Positions 16,869 to 25,576 of a stretch of DNA of 64,000 bases are shown one piece after another. Location: contig CAYFMQ010000001.1 of NCBI GenBank assembly GCA_964344255.1, positions 682,001-746,000 on the forward strand. The letters run 5' to 3'. A program made the translations under genes and the position numbers. Each line of letters begins with the position of its first letter. Within the stretch, counting starts at the first letter, position 1. Source of the stretch: JAJFIE01 sp964344255 (GTDB lineage: Bacteria > Pseudomonadota > Alphaproteobacteria > Rhodospirillales > Casp-alpha2). The notes below the pieces were generated by a model that worked only from the letters and a program-made list of their open reading frames with translations, was not told the DNA's origin and searched no databases.

Positions 16869-17897
16869 ATGCAGGATTCGAAGGCCCACACCATCAATAC
16901 GGATATTGACCTAAACGCACCCGGCAAACACCTTGGGTATGTGAGGCTCCCCCATTCCGTACACCGATCCGCTTATGGCTGGCTGCCCATGCCTATCGCC
17001 TCCATCAAAAATGGCGAAGGCCCAAAAGTTGTCATCACGGCAGGAACCCACGGCGATGAATACGAAGGGCAGCTGATCGTTTCAAACCTGATCAGGAACG
17101 TAACGCCTGAAATGGTAAGCGGGCAGCTTGTCCTGATCCCCATGGCAAATTATCCGGCAGCCGATGCAGGCCTGCGCACCTCGCCCATTGATGAGGGGAA
17201 CCTTAATCGTATGTTTCCCGGCGATCCGAACGGAACGATAACCCAGATGATCGCTCATTTCATCGAGGAAACGGCTCTCGATGGTGCGGATTATCTTATC
17301 GATCTTCATTCCGGCGGCAGCTCCCTCATCTACCTCCCGTCAATGGCCATGGTCAATTGCGGCTCCAGGGAGAACCAGCAGCGCGCCCGGGATTTCGCCC
17401 GGGCATTCGGGCTTCCCTACGTCATGTTGTCCGATGACCATGAGCCTGGTTTTTCCGACTCAGCCGCCATGCGCAAAGGCGCCTTGTCTGTATCTACTGA
17501 GCTGGGTGGCGCCGGGATGGTTACACCTGAAATTCTCGCCATGGCGGATCAGGGCGTACGGCATCTGCTTGGTCATTTCGGCGTTCTAAAGGGAAAGCTT
17601 GTCCCCGAAGGCCCCCCGGCCGAACCCCGCATCATGTGGCTCGATTCGGCTCAACATTATGTCTATGCCAGCGAACCGGGGCTTTTTGAGCCCCTTGTTT
17701 CCCTGGGTGACGAGGTCAAGGCCGGACAGGAGGCTGCCCGCATTCATTTTAGGGAGTCCCCCGGTCGCGAACCCGTGACATGCCGGTTTTCCGGTGACGG
17801 CATGGTGATCTGCAAGCGGGTGCCGGCCAAGGTCGTACGCGGTGATTGTCTGTTTCACCTGGTTAGTGACACGCACGAGAAATTGCATCCGGAATAA
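16869..17897 (+). CDS. Succinylglutamate desuccinylase/aspartoacylase-family (M14) deacylase
   Basis: This 342-residue zinc carboxypeptidase-fold protein has the metal motif GTHGDEYEG (His61, Glu64), a second ligand in LIDLHSGGSS and the general-base region STELGGAG. The C-terminal 80 residues form the barrel-sandwich domain of the AstE/AspA family. The closest characterised type by motif is the DoeB group, which removes the acetyl group from N-alpha-acetyl-diaminobutyrate in ectoine breakdown, but no other ectoine gene is nearby. It lies between rsmB and a heparinase-like gene in the same direction, with gaps of about 80 bases. Confidence 0.9.
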   Translation: MQDSKAHTINTDIDLNAPGKHLGYVRLPHSVHRSAYGWLPMPIASIKNGEGPKVVITAGTHGDEYEGQLIVSNLIRNVTPEMVSGQLVLIPMANYPAADAGLRTSPIDEGNLNRMFPGDPNGTITQMIAHFIEETALDGADYLIDLHSGGSSLIYLPSMAMVNCGSRENQQRARDFARAFGLPYVMLSDDHEPGFSDSAAMRKGALSVSTELGGAGMVTPEILAMADQGVRHLLGHFGVLKGKLVPEGPPAEPRIMWLDSAQHYVYASEPGLFEPLVSLGDEVKAGQEAARIHFRESPGREPVTCRFSGDGMVICKRVPAKVVRGDCLFHLVSDTHEKLHPE

Positions 17898-17981
17898 AGG
17901 CGGTAAATAAACCTTCCCAAGCATAACGGACTGTTAAGGGTAGAACCCTATTATCTGTTATCGGTTTGATGGGATAATGGG

Positions 17982-19619
17982 ATGAGTCTCAGTATGCAAA
18001 TGCCGTTACGGAATGTTCTGTTCAGGACAGGTCTTTACGACTGGTCGCTTCGTGGCCGGACGCCTGAACGATTGCGCGGTATTCCTGTCGACCCGGAAGT
18101 GGGTTCAGTCGAGGAAGGGCGCGCTGTTCTGGATGGCGATTACCCTCTGTTTGGCAAGGTTCAACATCTTGGAGACCTGCCCTGGAAGAACACGGGACTC
18201 ACGCCGCAAGAAAGAATAATCCTGCATCGCTTTTCCTTCCTGAGAGGGTTACAGGCTCTCGGAAGCGATGATGCGGCGGATAAGGGGCGGGAATTGATGA
18301 CCCGGTGGATCAATCAGTATGGCCGCTGGAAGCCCGATGCATGGGAACCCGCTATTACCGGAGGCCGGCTGACAAATTGGTTGTGTACATACGGATTCCT
18401 TAAAAATCCCGAGCATCCGGGATTTGAGATGACGCTGCTTGATTCGGCCTCAGCGCAACTGCGTCATTTGTCCCGAACCATTGAGGAATCAGCACCCGGA
18501 TCAGAAACAATCGAAGCCGCAGAAGGGCTCATCTTGGGCTCGCTTTGCCTCGTTGGCATGGAAACCCTGATTGATGCGGGGATGGCGGCGATGGAAATCG
18601 CAATACAAAGGCAGATTTTGGCAGACGGCGGTCATTACCAGAGAAACCCGTCAATTCAGCTTGATGTCCTGAACCGGTTAATCCGGATACGAGATACACT
18701 GGCTGCGGCCCAAGTTGCAGAGCCGCATTGGCTGGATCATGCTATCGGGCGCATGGCGTCCATGTTAAAGGCCTTGTGCCATTCGGATGGCCGCTTATCC
18801 CTGTTCAACGGTTCAACCGAAGGAGACAGGGACAGAATCAACCACACGATCAAGGCCATAGGCGATAAAGTTACACCTTTATGGAGCGCCCCACATTCCG
18901 GATTCCAGCGCATTGAAGCAAAAGGAGCTGTTGTTATCGCCGATGCCGGCGCCGCCACAATTTCCGGCTCGAGTCAGGATGCCCATGCCGGTTTGCTGAG
19001 CTTCGAATTCAGCCGCAAGAAACACCGCATTATCGTCAACTGTGGCGCCCATGGCGATCGCTCCAACGAATGGAGCGCTATGCTACGCAATACGGCAGCC
19101 CACTCAACCCTGACGGTTGACGATACCAACGCCATCGAGGTTGACGCAAAGGGAGGGCTTAACCGCCTACCAGCGGAAATCAGTTGCCGGCGGAGTGAAT
19201 CCGACGGCAGCACCTTTATCCAGATGACCCATAGCGGTTATCGCCCGGTCTTTGGGCTGACGCATGGCCGCGATTTGTATTTATCTGCCAATGGCGACGA
19301 CTTGAGGGGACGAGATGTTCTGACGTTAAGCCCGGACCACATGGGACGCCACGCAAAAAGGTTCTGCATACGGTTCCACCTTCATCCGGATGTTAAGGGG
19401 GAACTGGCAGGAGGTGGCGATTCTGTGCTTCTGAAAGTGCCGGAGAGGGAAGGGTGGCGTTTTCGCATGTTTGGCGGAGAAATTGCCCTGGAAGAATCCA
19501 TCTATTTGGGAGTGCCGGGCCTTATCCGCAGAACCAAACAGATCACCATTTCCGGCGATGTTAATCCGCATGCGACAGAGATCAAATGGTCGTTGATTAT
19601 GGAAGGCGCAAAGAAATAA
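17982..19619 (+). CDS. Heparinase II/III-family protein
   Basis: This 545-residue protein has an N-terminal alpha-alpha toroid (about 60-330) and a C-terminal beta-sandwich heparinase II/III domain (about 340-530) with conserved pieces LLSFEFSRKKHRIIVNCG and RNTAAHSTLTVDDTNAIEV. Characterised relatives are polysaccharide lyases acting on uronic-acid glycans. In alphaproteobacteria a homologue commonly sits between rsmB and purH, its substrate unknown. No signal peptide is evident. Here purH lies 4 kb further on, and the large polysaccharide locus begins immediately downstream on the other strand, 24 bases away. Confidence 0.9.
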   Translation: MSLSMQMPLRNVLFRTGLYDWSLRGRTPERLRGIPVDPEVGSVEEGRAVLDGDYPLFGKVQHLGDLPWKNTGLTPQERIILHRFSFLRGLQALGSDDAADKGRELMTRWINQYGRWKPDAWEPAITGGRLTNWLCTYGFLKNPEHPGFEMTLLDSASAQLRHLSRTIEESAPGSETIEAAEGLILGSLCLVGMETLIDAGMAAMEIAIQRQILADGGHYQRNPSIQLDVLNRLIRIRDTLAAAQVAEPHWLDHAIGRMASMLKALCHSDGRLSLFNGSTEGDRDRINHTIKAIGDKVTPLWSAPHSGFQRIEAKGAVVIADAGAATISGSSQDAHAGLLSFEFSRKKHRIIVNCGAHGDRSNEWSAMLRNTAAHSTLTVDDTNAIEVDAKGGLNRLPAEISCRRSESDGSTFIQMTHSGYRPVFGLTHGRDLYLSANGDDLRGRDVLTLSPDHMGRHAKRFCIRFHLHPDVKGELAGGGDSVLLKVPEREGWRFRMFGGEIALEESIYLGVPGLIRRTKQITISGDVNPHATEIKWSLIMEGAKK

Positions 19620-19643
19620 TTAATTCAACACGGTCCGTAATGC

Positions 19644-21059
19644 TTAGAATCGGCCATAGGTGTCTTCAAATCGTACGATATCATCTTCCCCCAGATAAGA
19701 TCCCGATTGAACCTCGATGATTCGCAGTTGTTCTTTGCCTGGATTCTCTAGCCGGTGTGTCGCGCCTAGTGGAATGTAAACGGATTGATTGGCGCTTAAA
19801 TCCATTACTTCTTCATCGCGGGTAACGCGGGCTGTCCCTTCCACGACGACCCAATGCTCAGCGCGGTGGTGATGTAGCTGCAGGCTGATTGACGCACCGG
19901 GTTTCAGGCAAATCTGTTTTACCTGGTAACGGGGGCCGAAACCGATTGACTGATACCAGCCCCAGGGCCGGTATACGGTCGTATGGGTTTCATGTTCTGT
20001 CCGGCCCTCGGCTTTCAAATGATCCACAACCAGCTTCACATCCTGGGCATGATCCTTATCGGCGATCATCAGGACATCATCCGTAGCAACGACAATCACA
20101 TTATCAACATCGGATACTGCGATAAGCGGCCCTTCGCTCCGGATATACGAGTCATGAACGTCCTTTGTGACAACATCGCCTTTCAGGACATTGCCATCCG
20201 CATCCTGCTCGCCGATATCCAGCAACGCAGACCAGGCCCCTATATCGTTCCAGCCCAGGTCTACAGGCACCATAGCCGCATGTTCGGTTTTTTCCATGAC
20301 GGCGTAATCAATGGAGTCCGAAGGTGATGCGGCGAAAGCATCCTCATCAAGGCGTACAAAGTCCTGATCGATCTGAGCATCCTCCAGAGCCTTCTTACAG
20401 GCCCGCAGCATGTCAGGATTATGCTTGCCCAATTCGGCCAGATAGTCTTTTGGCGAAAACAGGAACATGCCTGAATTCCAGAAGTAACCACCGTCATCCA
20501 GGTATTGCCGGGCGGTATTAAGATCCGGTTTCTCGACATATTTATCGACTTTGTAAATGCTGTTTTCGCCAACCTCCTCGCCACGCTTGATATAGCCATA
20601 ACCGGTTTCCGGTTTGTCGGGCTGGACGCCAAATGTGACAAGCGCGCCCTGAGAAGCCGCTTCAGCAGCGGTCCTCGCTGCTTCATGAAACCGGTCGCTA
20701 TGCAAGATCACATGGTCGGACGGCAGGAGCATCATCATGGCCCCAGGGGCCTTGTTCTCAACTGTCAAAGCGGCGATTGCCGCGGCAGGAGCCGTATTTC
20801 GACCCAGGGGCTCAAGGATAATTGAGAGAGGCTCCGCGTCTATTTCACGCAATTGCTCAGCAACCATAAACCGGTGTTTTTCATTACAGATGACGACCGG
20901 AGCGATGAAGTCTCCCCCTCCGGCTCGAAGCGCCGTTTCCTGCAGCATGCTTTTCTCTGAAGCCAGCGGCAGCAATTGCTTGGGCAGCAAGCCACGCGAT
21001 AAAGGCCACAGGCGCGAACCTGAGCCACCGGAGAGAATGACGGGAACGATTTTAGTCAA
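19644..21059 (-). CDS. manC: Mannose-1-phosphate guanylyltransferase / mannose-6-phosphate isomerase
   Basis: This bifunctional enzyme supplies GDP-mannose. The N-terminal nucleotidyltransferase begins VILSGGSGSRLWPLSR with the LLPKQLLPL block, and a C-terminal type II PMI cupin (about residues 355-470) shows LQLHHHRAEHWVVVEG and IPLGATHRLENPG. From TTG 21059 (GGAG ten bases upstream) it is 471 residues, the normal length; a second TTG at 21074 would add five. Its product is the substrate of Gmd (48119-49090) and, after it, of the GDP-fucose synthase next door. It is the last gene of the minus-strand locus and converges with the heparinase-like gene. Confidence 0.95.
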   Translation of the reverse strand: MTKIVPVILSGGSGSRLWPLSRGLLPKQLLPLASEKSMLQETALRAGGGDFIAPVVICNEKHRFMVAEQLREIDAEPLSIILEPLGRNTAPAAAIAALTVENKAPGAMMMLLPSDHVILHSDRFHEAARTAAEAASQGALVTFGVQPDKPETGYGYIKRGEEVGENSIYKVDKYVEKPDLNTARQYLDDGGYFWNSGMFLFSPKDYLAELGKHNPDMLRACKKALEDAQIDQDFVRLDEDAFAASPSDSIDYAVMEKTEHAAMVPVDLGWNDIGAWSALLDIGEQDADGNVLKGDVVTKDVHDSYIRSEGPLIAVSDVDNVIVVATDDVLMIADKDHAQDVKLVVDHLKAEGRTEHETHTTVYRPWGWYQSIGFGPRYQVKQICLKPGASISLQLHHHRAEHWVVVEGTARVTRDEEVMDLSANQSVYIPLGATHRLENPGKEQLRIIEVQSGSYLGEDDIVRFEDTYGRF

Positions 21060-21154
21060 ATATAGGTGCTCCAAGGGCAGATAACTTCGATTTAATCAGC
21101 CTGCTACAATAAGGTGCGACGTGTCAGTTAAATTCAGTTTAACAGCTGGTTAGG

Positions 21155-22117
21155 TTATGCTGTACGAACAGTATTAGAGTTTTCGAGATACCATTGATAC
21201 GCAAGTTTAAGACCTTCCTCGAGACCGATCTTAGGCCTCCACCCCAACCCAAGTAAACGTGATGAATCCATCAACTTCCGGGGCGTTCCATCAGGGCGTG
21301 ATGTGTCAAAAACAAGCTCGCCCTTGTAACCGACTGCATTGATGACAGTCTTAGCGAGATCGCCAATCGTCACTTCTTCTCCGGTCCCCACATTGATATG
21401 CATCGCATCATCATAATGCTGCATCAAGAACGCCAATGCGTCTGCAAGATCGTCCACATAAAGGAATTCCCGATACGGTTTCCCGCTTCCCCATACTTCC
21501 ATTTTCGGGTCCCCTGCAATTTTTGCATTATGGGCTTTAAGTATCAGAGCTGGGATAACGTGACTATGTTCCAGGTGGAAATTGTCATATGGTCCGTAGA
21601 GGTTTGTGGGTTGTGCGGATATGTAATGTCGTCCGTATTGTTTACGATAGGCTTGGCACAGCTTTATGCCGGCAATTTTCGCTATGGCGTACCATTCATT
21701 GGTAGGCTCTAATGGCCCCGTCAACAACGCCTCTTCTTTCATTGGCTGCTCAGCCATACGAGGATAAATACAACTCGACCCCAAAAACAGTATCCGGCCT
21801 ACATCGCACTGATGTGCTGCATGAATAACGTTCGCCTCGATCATCATGTTTTCGTAAAGGAATTCCGCCGGAAGCGTATCATTCGCGACAATTCCGCCCA
21901 CCTTGGCAGCGGCGATGAATATAGCGTCAGGTTTATTGATCTGCATCCAGGTCTCCACCTCTGACTGCCTTGTGAGGTCTACTTCTTCGCGCTTGGCTAT
22001 CAAGATTTCACAATTTTCAAGTTCCAGTCGCCTGACAATGGCCGCACCTACCATGCCACGGTGGCCTGCAACCCAGATGCGTTTGCCTGATAATTTAAAG
22101 TTATACGATGCCATCAT
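21155..22117 (-). CDS. fcl: GDP-L-fucose synthase
   Basis: This short-chain-dehydrogenase epimerase-reductase converts GDP-4-keto-6-deoxy-mannose to GDP-L-fucose with NADPH. At 320 residues it has the N-terminal Rossmann motif GHRGMVGAAIVRRL, the family block LGSSCIYP, the catalytic NEWYAIAKIAG (Tyr-x3-Lys) and QPTNLYGPYDNFHLEHSHVI, all diagnostic. Its partner Gmd is unusually far away (about 26 kb) but in the same locus. Two start Met codons are adjacent, and either may be used. Confidence 0.95.
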   Translation of the reverse strand: MMASYNFKLSGKRIWVAGHRGMVGAAIVRRLELENCEILIAKREEVDLTRQSEVETWMQINKPDAIFIAAAKVGGIVANDTLPAEFLYENMMIEANVIHAAHQCDVGRILFLGSSCIYPRMAEQPMKEEALLTGPLEPTNEWYAIAKIAGIKLCQAYRKQYGRHYISAQPTNLYGPYDNFHLEHSHVIPALILKAHNAKIAGDPKMEVWGSGKPYREFLYVDDLADALAFLMQHYDDAMHINVGTGEEVTIGDLAKTVINAVGYKGELVFDTSRPDGTPRKLMDSSRLLGLGWRPKIGLEEGLKLAYQWYLENSNTVRTA

Positions 22118-22177
22118 GTCTTGTTTCAGTATTGTTTACGATGAACAGTACATAACCCATCTGCACTTTCAGAATAG

Positions 22178-23752
22178 TTATTTTTTTATAATACGTGCCT
22201 TGAAACGGCGCCATCCTGCCAATAATGAAAAGCGGTCTTCATACCAATCAAATGCCATGGTTCCAGCCAATGAATTTATGGTATGCGGCCCGCTTCTCTT
22301 TGAAAATCGCATGTTTGTTACTCGGGATTCTTCATAATGCTCTGGCGACAACTCATTGATTTCATACAAGAAAACGCCGTTTCCATACTTGTCTGTAAAA
22401 TCCTGCCCGATCCGGTAAAGCTTTCCATTTTCACTGAAAATATTTCCCGCCATTCTTGCGCCGCGTGGAGACATGCAGATAGGATTTGAAGTGTGTTCTT
22501 GATAAGGACCGTCAATATTTTCCGAATACCACAGATGGAGGATATTCGATTCAAGATAACTTTTCGTGGCAAATATATAATGTATTCCCCTATGAAAAAA
22601 ATACGTCGAATCCAGCAGCCTTTCCTTCTCCAGCCCTTTTATTTGAATGGTCTCCTTAACGCGGTTTTTCTCTAATACAAACCATTCTGGAGCTCCCCAA
22701 TCTGCTATTTCCGGTAACATTCGGACATTTCCCTCACATTTGACTACAGCTGGATAAGAATGGTGCCTGTCCGCTTCCGTTAGTGCCGTTAAATTTCCAT
22801 TTTCGGCATAAATGATCCTTCCTTTTGCGGATTTATTCGGCATCGCCTCAAACAACAGAACGTTTTCATTCAAGAAAAATGGATCAGCGTAAAAAGAAAA
22901 TTCCGGATCGATTTTAAGCTTTTGCTCTTGATAAATAGACTGGCCTTCAATCAATTTCACAATACCGTCGCCCTGACAGATGGAGACGTTCCATTTTTTT
23001 TCATAAAACAGGCCGTAAAAAACCCAGCGAACGAAACAGACCGTATTGACTAAACAAAACCGTAATACCGTAAAATTCCCCGGTAGTTTATATTTTCTAC
23101 CGTTAGCGCTCATGTTTAACGGCTTATCTTCGGCCAAATTCCTTAACGCAGTATCCAACAAAAAACTTGATGCTCGGTACGCGGCGACAAGCGTTCGCCT
23201 ATACGAATAGTTATATATTCTCGCTTCACCATATGCGTAGATTTCACCCGCATCTAAGTCATTGGATATTTTCTGGACAACCAGCCCCATATAATCTTCC
23301 CGGTTCAGCATTTCGTAGAAACCTGCAGGACGCCCTCTATAGCGACCCGGATCACCGTGGTGGTATGAAAGTATTGGGATGGAAAAATCCCTCACATCAG
23401 GAACGTGTAAAAGCGACATTCCGAATTTTATCAGAACATCGATCTGCTCATTTTTGATTCGTTGTATCACCTGCTCCGGCAATTTTTGCCATTGTCCCAA
23501 ATATTCGGCGTGGAAATCGATAACGGATGCCCGACTCAAAATATGCTCGGAAACGGGAAAACTTTTGGTTTGGGGGTTTTGAATGGTAAAGAGGTTAAGT
23601 AGATAATAGAGAAAGTTTGTAATCGGTTTTTTTCTATTTCGCGTATTCTGACAGTTTAAAACAAGCGCTATCTTATCACGGGTTGTATTTTGTAAGGCTT
23701 CAAGCTGCCATTTTCTTAAATGTCCCTTATCAATGATTAAACCGATTTTCAT
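22178..23752 (-). CDS. Formyltransferase-fold / beta-propeller fusion protein
   Basis: The N-terminal half (about residues 1-200) looks like a formyltransferase-type fold: MKIGLIIDKGHL, a loop LSYHHGDPGRYRGRPAGFYE and DLDAGEIYAYGEARI, in the style of the HxG and D-x-G active-site blocks. The C-terminal half (about 240-510) looks like a five-bladed propeller similar to the N-terminal domain of plant glucosamine inositolphosphorylceramide transferase and GH43-like folds (FSFYADPFFL, GNIFSENGKLYRIGQD). It may formylate or otherwise modify a sugar. ATG 23752 is preferred over an upstream in-frame start because it begins the domain. The gene is clearly AT-richer than its neighbours, which suggests recent transfer. 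Confidence 0.75.
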   Translation of the reverse strand: MKIGLIIDKGHLRKWQLEALQNTTRDKIALVLNCQNTRNRKKPITNFLYYLLNLFTIQNPQTKSFPVSEHILSRASVIDFHAEYLGQWQKLPEQVIQRIKNEQIDVLIKFGMSLLHVPDVRDFSIPILSYHHGDPGRYRGRPAGFYEMLNREDYMGLVVQKISNDLDAGEIYAYGEARIYNYSYRRTLVAAYRASSFLLDTALRNLAEDKPLNMSANGRKYKLPGNFTVLRFCLVNTVCFVRWVFYGLFYEKKWNVSICQGDGIVKLIEGQSIYQEQKLKIDPEFSFYADPFFLNENVLLFEAMPNKSAKGRIIYAENGNLTALTEADRHHSYPAVVKCEGNVRMLPEIADWGAPEWFVLEKNRVKETIQIKGLEKERLLDSTYFFHRGIHYIFATKSYLESNILHLWYSENIDGPYQEHTSNPICMSPRGARMAGNIFSENGKLYRIGQDFTDKYGNGVFLYEINELSPEHYEESRVTNMRFSKRSGPHTINSLAGTMAFDWYEDRFSLLAGWRRFKARIIKK

Positions 23753-23799
23753 GTTAGATGGAATGTCCTTTTCACCCAAAAAGGTAGGCACATAAATAA

Positions 23800-25374
23800 T
23801 CAGTGACGGAAATGCCGCATTCCAGTCATGACCATGGCTAGGCCCTTTTCATCGGCTGCAGAGATTACTTCATCATCACGCATTGAGCCCCCTGGTTGAA
23901 TAACGGCTGTCACACCAGCCTCTGCTGCTGCGAGCAGTCCATCAGCAAAGGGAAAGAATGCATCAGAGGCCACTACGGAGCCAACTGCGGGGCTTTGATC
24001 TTTACCTGCAGCCTCGCCAGATTCGACTGCTTTCCAAGCGGCTATTCTGGATGAATCGATACGGCTCATTTGCCCGGCGCCAATTCCAACAGTTGCACTG
24101 TTTTTGGCATAGACAATGGCATTCGATTTAACGTGCTTACATACCGTGAAGGCGAACAACAAATCCGCCATCTCCTGATCTGTCGGTTGACGTTTGGTAA
24201 CGACCTTCAACTCATCGTCGGTTAGTGCGTTATCCCTCCCCTGCAATAAGATTCCGCCTGCAAGCGTTCGGACCGTCATGCCCATAGAAGCCGGATCGGC
24301 CATCCCACCGGTCAGCAAAAGCCTAAGATTATGCTTTTCAGCCAATATGGCCCGCGCCTCTTCATCGGCATCAGGGGCGATAATAACTTCTGTAAAAATT
24401 TCTGTGATCTTTTCCGCTACCGTCGCATCCAAAGTATGGTTTAAAGCAACTATACCACCAAAGGCGCTAACCGAATCGCACCTGAAAGCTTTCTCATATG
24501 CTTCAAGCAGTGAATCACCTTTAGCAACGCCGCATGGGTTGGCATGCTTTATAATTGCGCAGGCAGGGCCATCAGTAAATTCGGTGACTAACTCAAATGC
24601 AGCATCTGTATCATTCAGGTTATTGAAACTCAGCTCTTTGCCCTGTAATTGGGCTGCTGTGGCAACACCGACGCGGGGTTCTCCAGTAACATAGAATGCA
24701 GCATGCTGATGCGGATTTTCACCATAACGCAGATGCTGTTTTAGTCTTCCGCCTATGGCAACGTGATGCGAAAATGGATCATCTACTTGCATGGCGAACC
24801 ACTGTGATATGGCAGCATCATAGGCGCCCGTCCTGGCAAAGGCTGTTGCCGCCATATGACGGCGGAATTCAGGCGTTGTGCCGCCATCGTTTTCATCCAT
24901 TTCGGCCATGACACGAGTGTAGTCTTCTACATTAACCACGACCGTGACATCACGATGATTTTTTGCCGCCGACCGGATCATGGCGGGTCCACCTATATCT
25001 ATATTTTCTATACAGGTTTCAAAATCCGCACCTTTGGCCACTGTTTCCTCGAATGGATATAAGTTGACCACAAGCAAATCAATGGCGCCAATCCCATGTT
25101 CCTGCATGGATGCCTGATGGCCCGGGTCATCACGCAATGCCAACAGCCCACCGTGAATTGTAGGATGCAGGGTTTTAACGCGGCCATCCATCATTTCAGG
25201 AAAACCAGTGTGGTTGGAAACCTCAATTACCGGCACTTCCGCGTCGGCCAGGGCCTTTGCTGACCCGCCCGTTGAAAGAATTTCAACCCCTTTATTGACC
25301 AAATACCGACCAAATTCTATCAGGCCAGATTTGTCGGATACGGAAATAACTGCGCGGGATATCTTAAGTGTCAT
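23800..25374 (-). CDS. purH: Bifunctional AICAR transformylase / IMP cyclohydrolase
   Basis: PurH carries out the last two steps of IMP synthesis. This 524-residue protein has an N-terminal MGS-like cyclohydrolase domain (about 1-145, with STGGSAKALADAEVPV and DGRVKTLHPTIHGG) and a C-terminal AICAR transformylase domain with LRYGENPHQHAAFY, the KHANPCGVAKGDSL block containing the catalytic Lys-His, and AFFPFADGLLAAAEAG. All motifs are intact. In related genomes purH usually follows the heparinase-like gene directly; here manC, fcl and the formyltransferase-fold gene lie between, on the same strand as purH. Confidence 0.97.
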   Translation of the reverse strand: MTLKISRAVISVSDKSGLIEFGRYLVNKGVEILSTGGSAKALADAEVPVIEVSNHTGFPEMMDGRVKTLHPTIHGGLLALRDDPGHQASMQEHGIGAIDLLVVNLYPFEETVAKGADFETCIENIDIGGPAMIRSAAKNHRDVTVVVNVEDYTRVMAEMDENDGGTTPEFRRHMAATAFARTGAYDAAISQWFAMQVDDPFSHHVAIGGRLKQHLRYGENPHQHAAFYVTGEPRVGVATAAQLQGKELSFNNLNDTDAAFELVTEFTDGPACAIIKHANPCGVAKGDSLLEAYEKAFRCDSVSAFGGIVALNHTLDATVAEKITEIFTEVIIAPDADEEARAILAEKHNLRLLLTGGMADPASMGMTVRTLAGGILLQGRDNALTDDELKVVTKRQPTDQEMADLLFAFTVCKHVKSNAIVYAKNSATVGIGAGQMSRIDSSRIAAWKAVESGEAAGKDQSPAVGSVVASDAFFPFADGLLAAAEAGVTAVIQPGGSMRDDEVISAADEKGLAMVMTGMRHFRH

Positions 25375-25576
25375 GAATATTGCCTTAAATTAGGATGTAC
25401 CGTGACCATGTTCTTTTTTTTTAACACGGCAGAACGGATGGTCCAGTGTTTAGCACGAATGTCATTAAAGGATAATAACAGCCTGACAAATGAATAAGAA
25501 CTGACCTGCAGCTGCAAGTGTTCCAGTGGGGCAGTGAATCGAACTTCGAGGAATGATCCTTATAGGCCCTGCCTCT
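25375..25576. other. Intergenic region between the WbpM-type dehydratase and purH genes
   Basis: These 202 bases hold no gene that I can support. A 7-bp inverted repeat straddling the dehydratase stop codon (about 25567-25588) is not followed by a T run on the minus strand. A purH promoter is expected here, but no convincing -35/-10 pair was identified. Confidence 0.4.
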
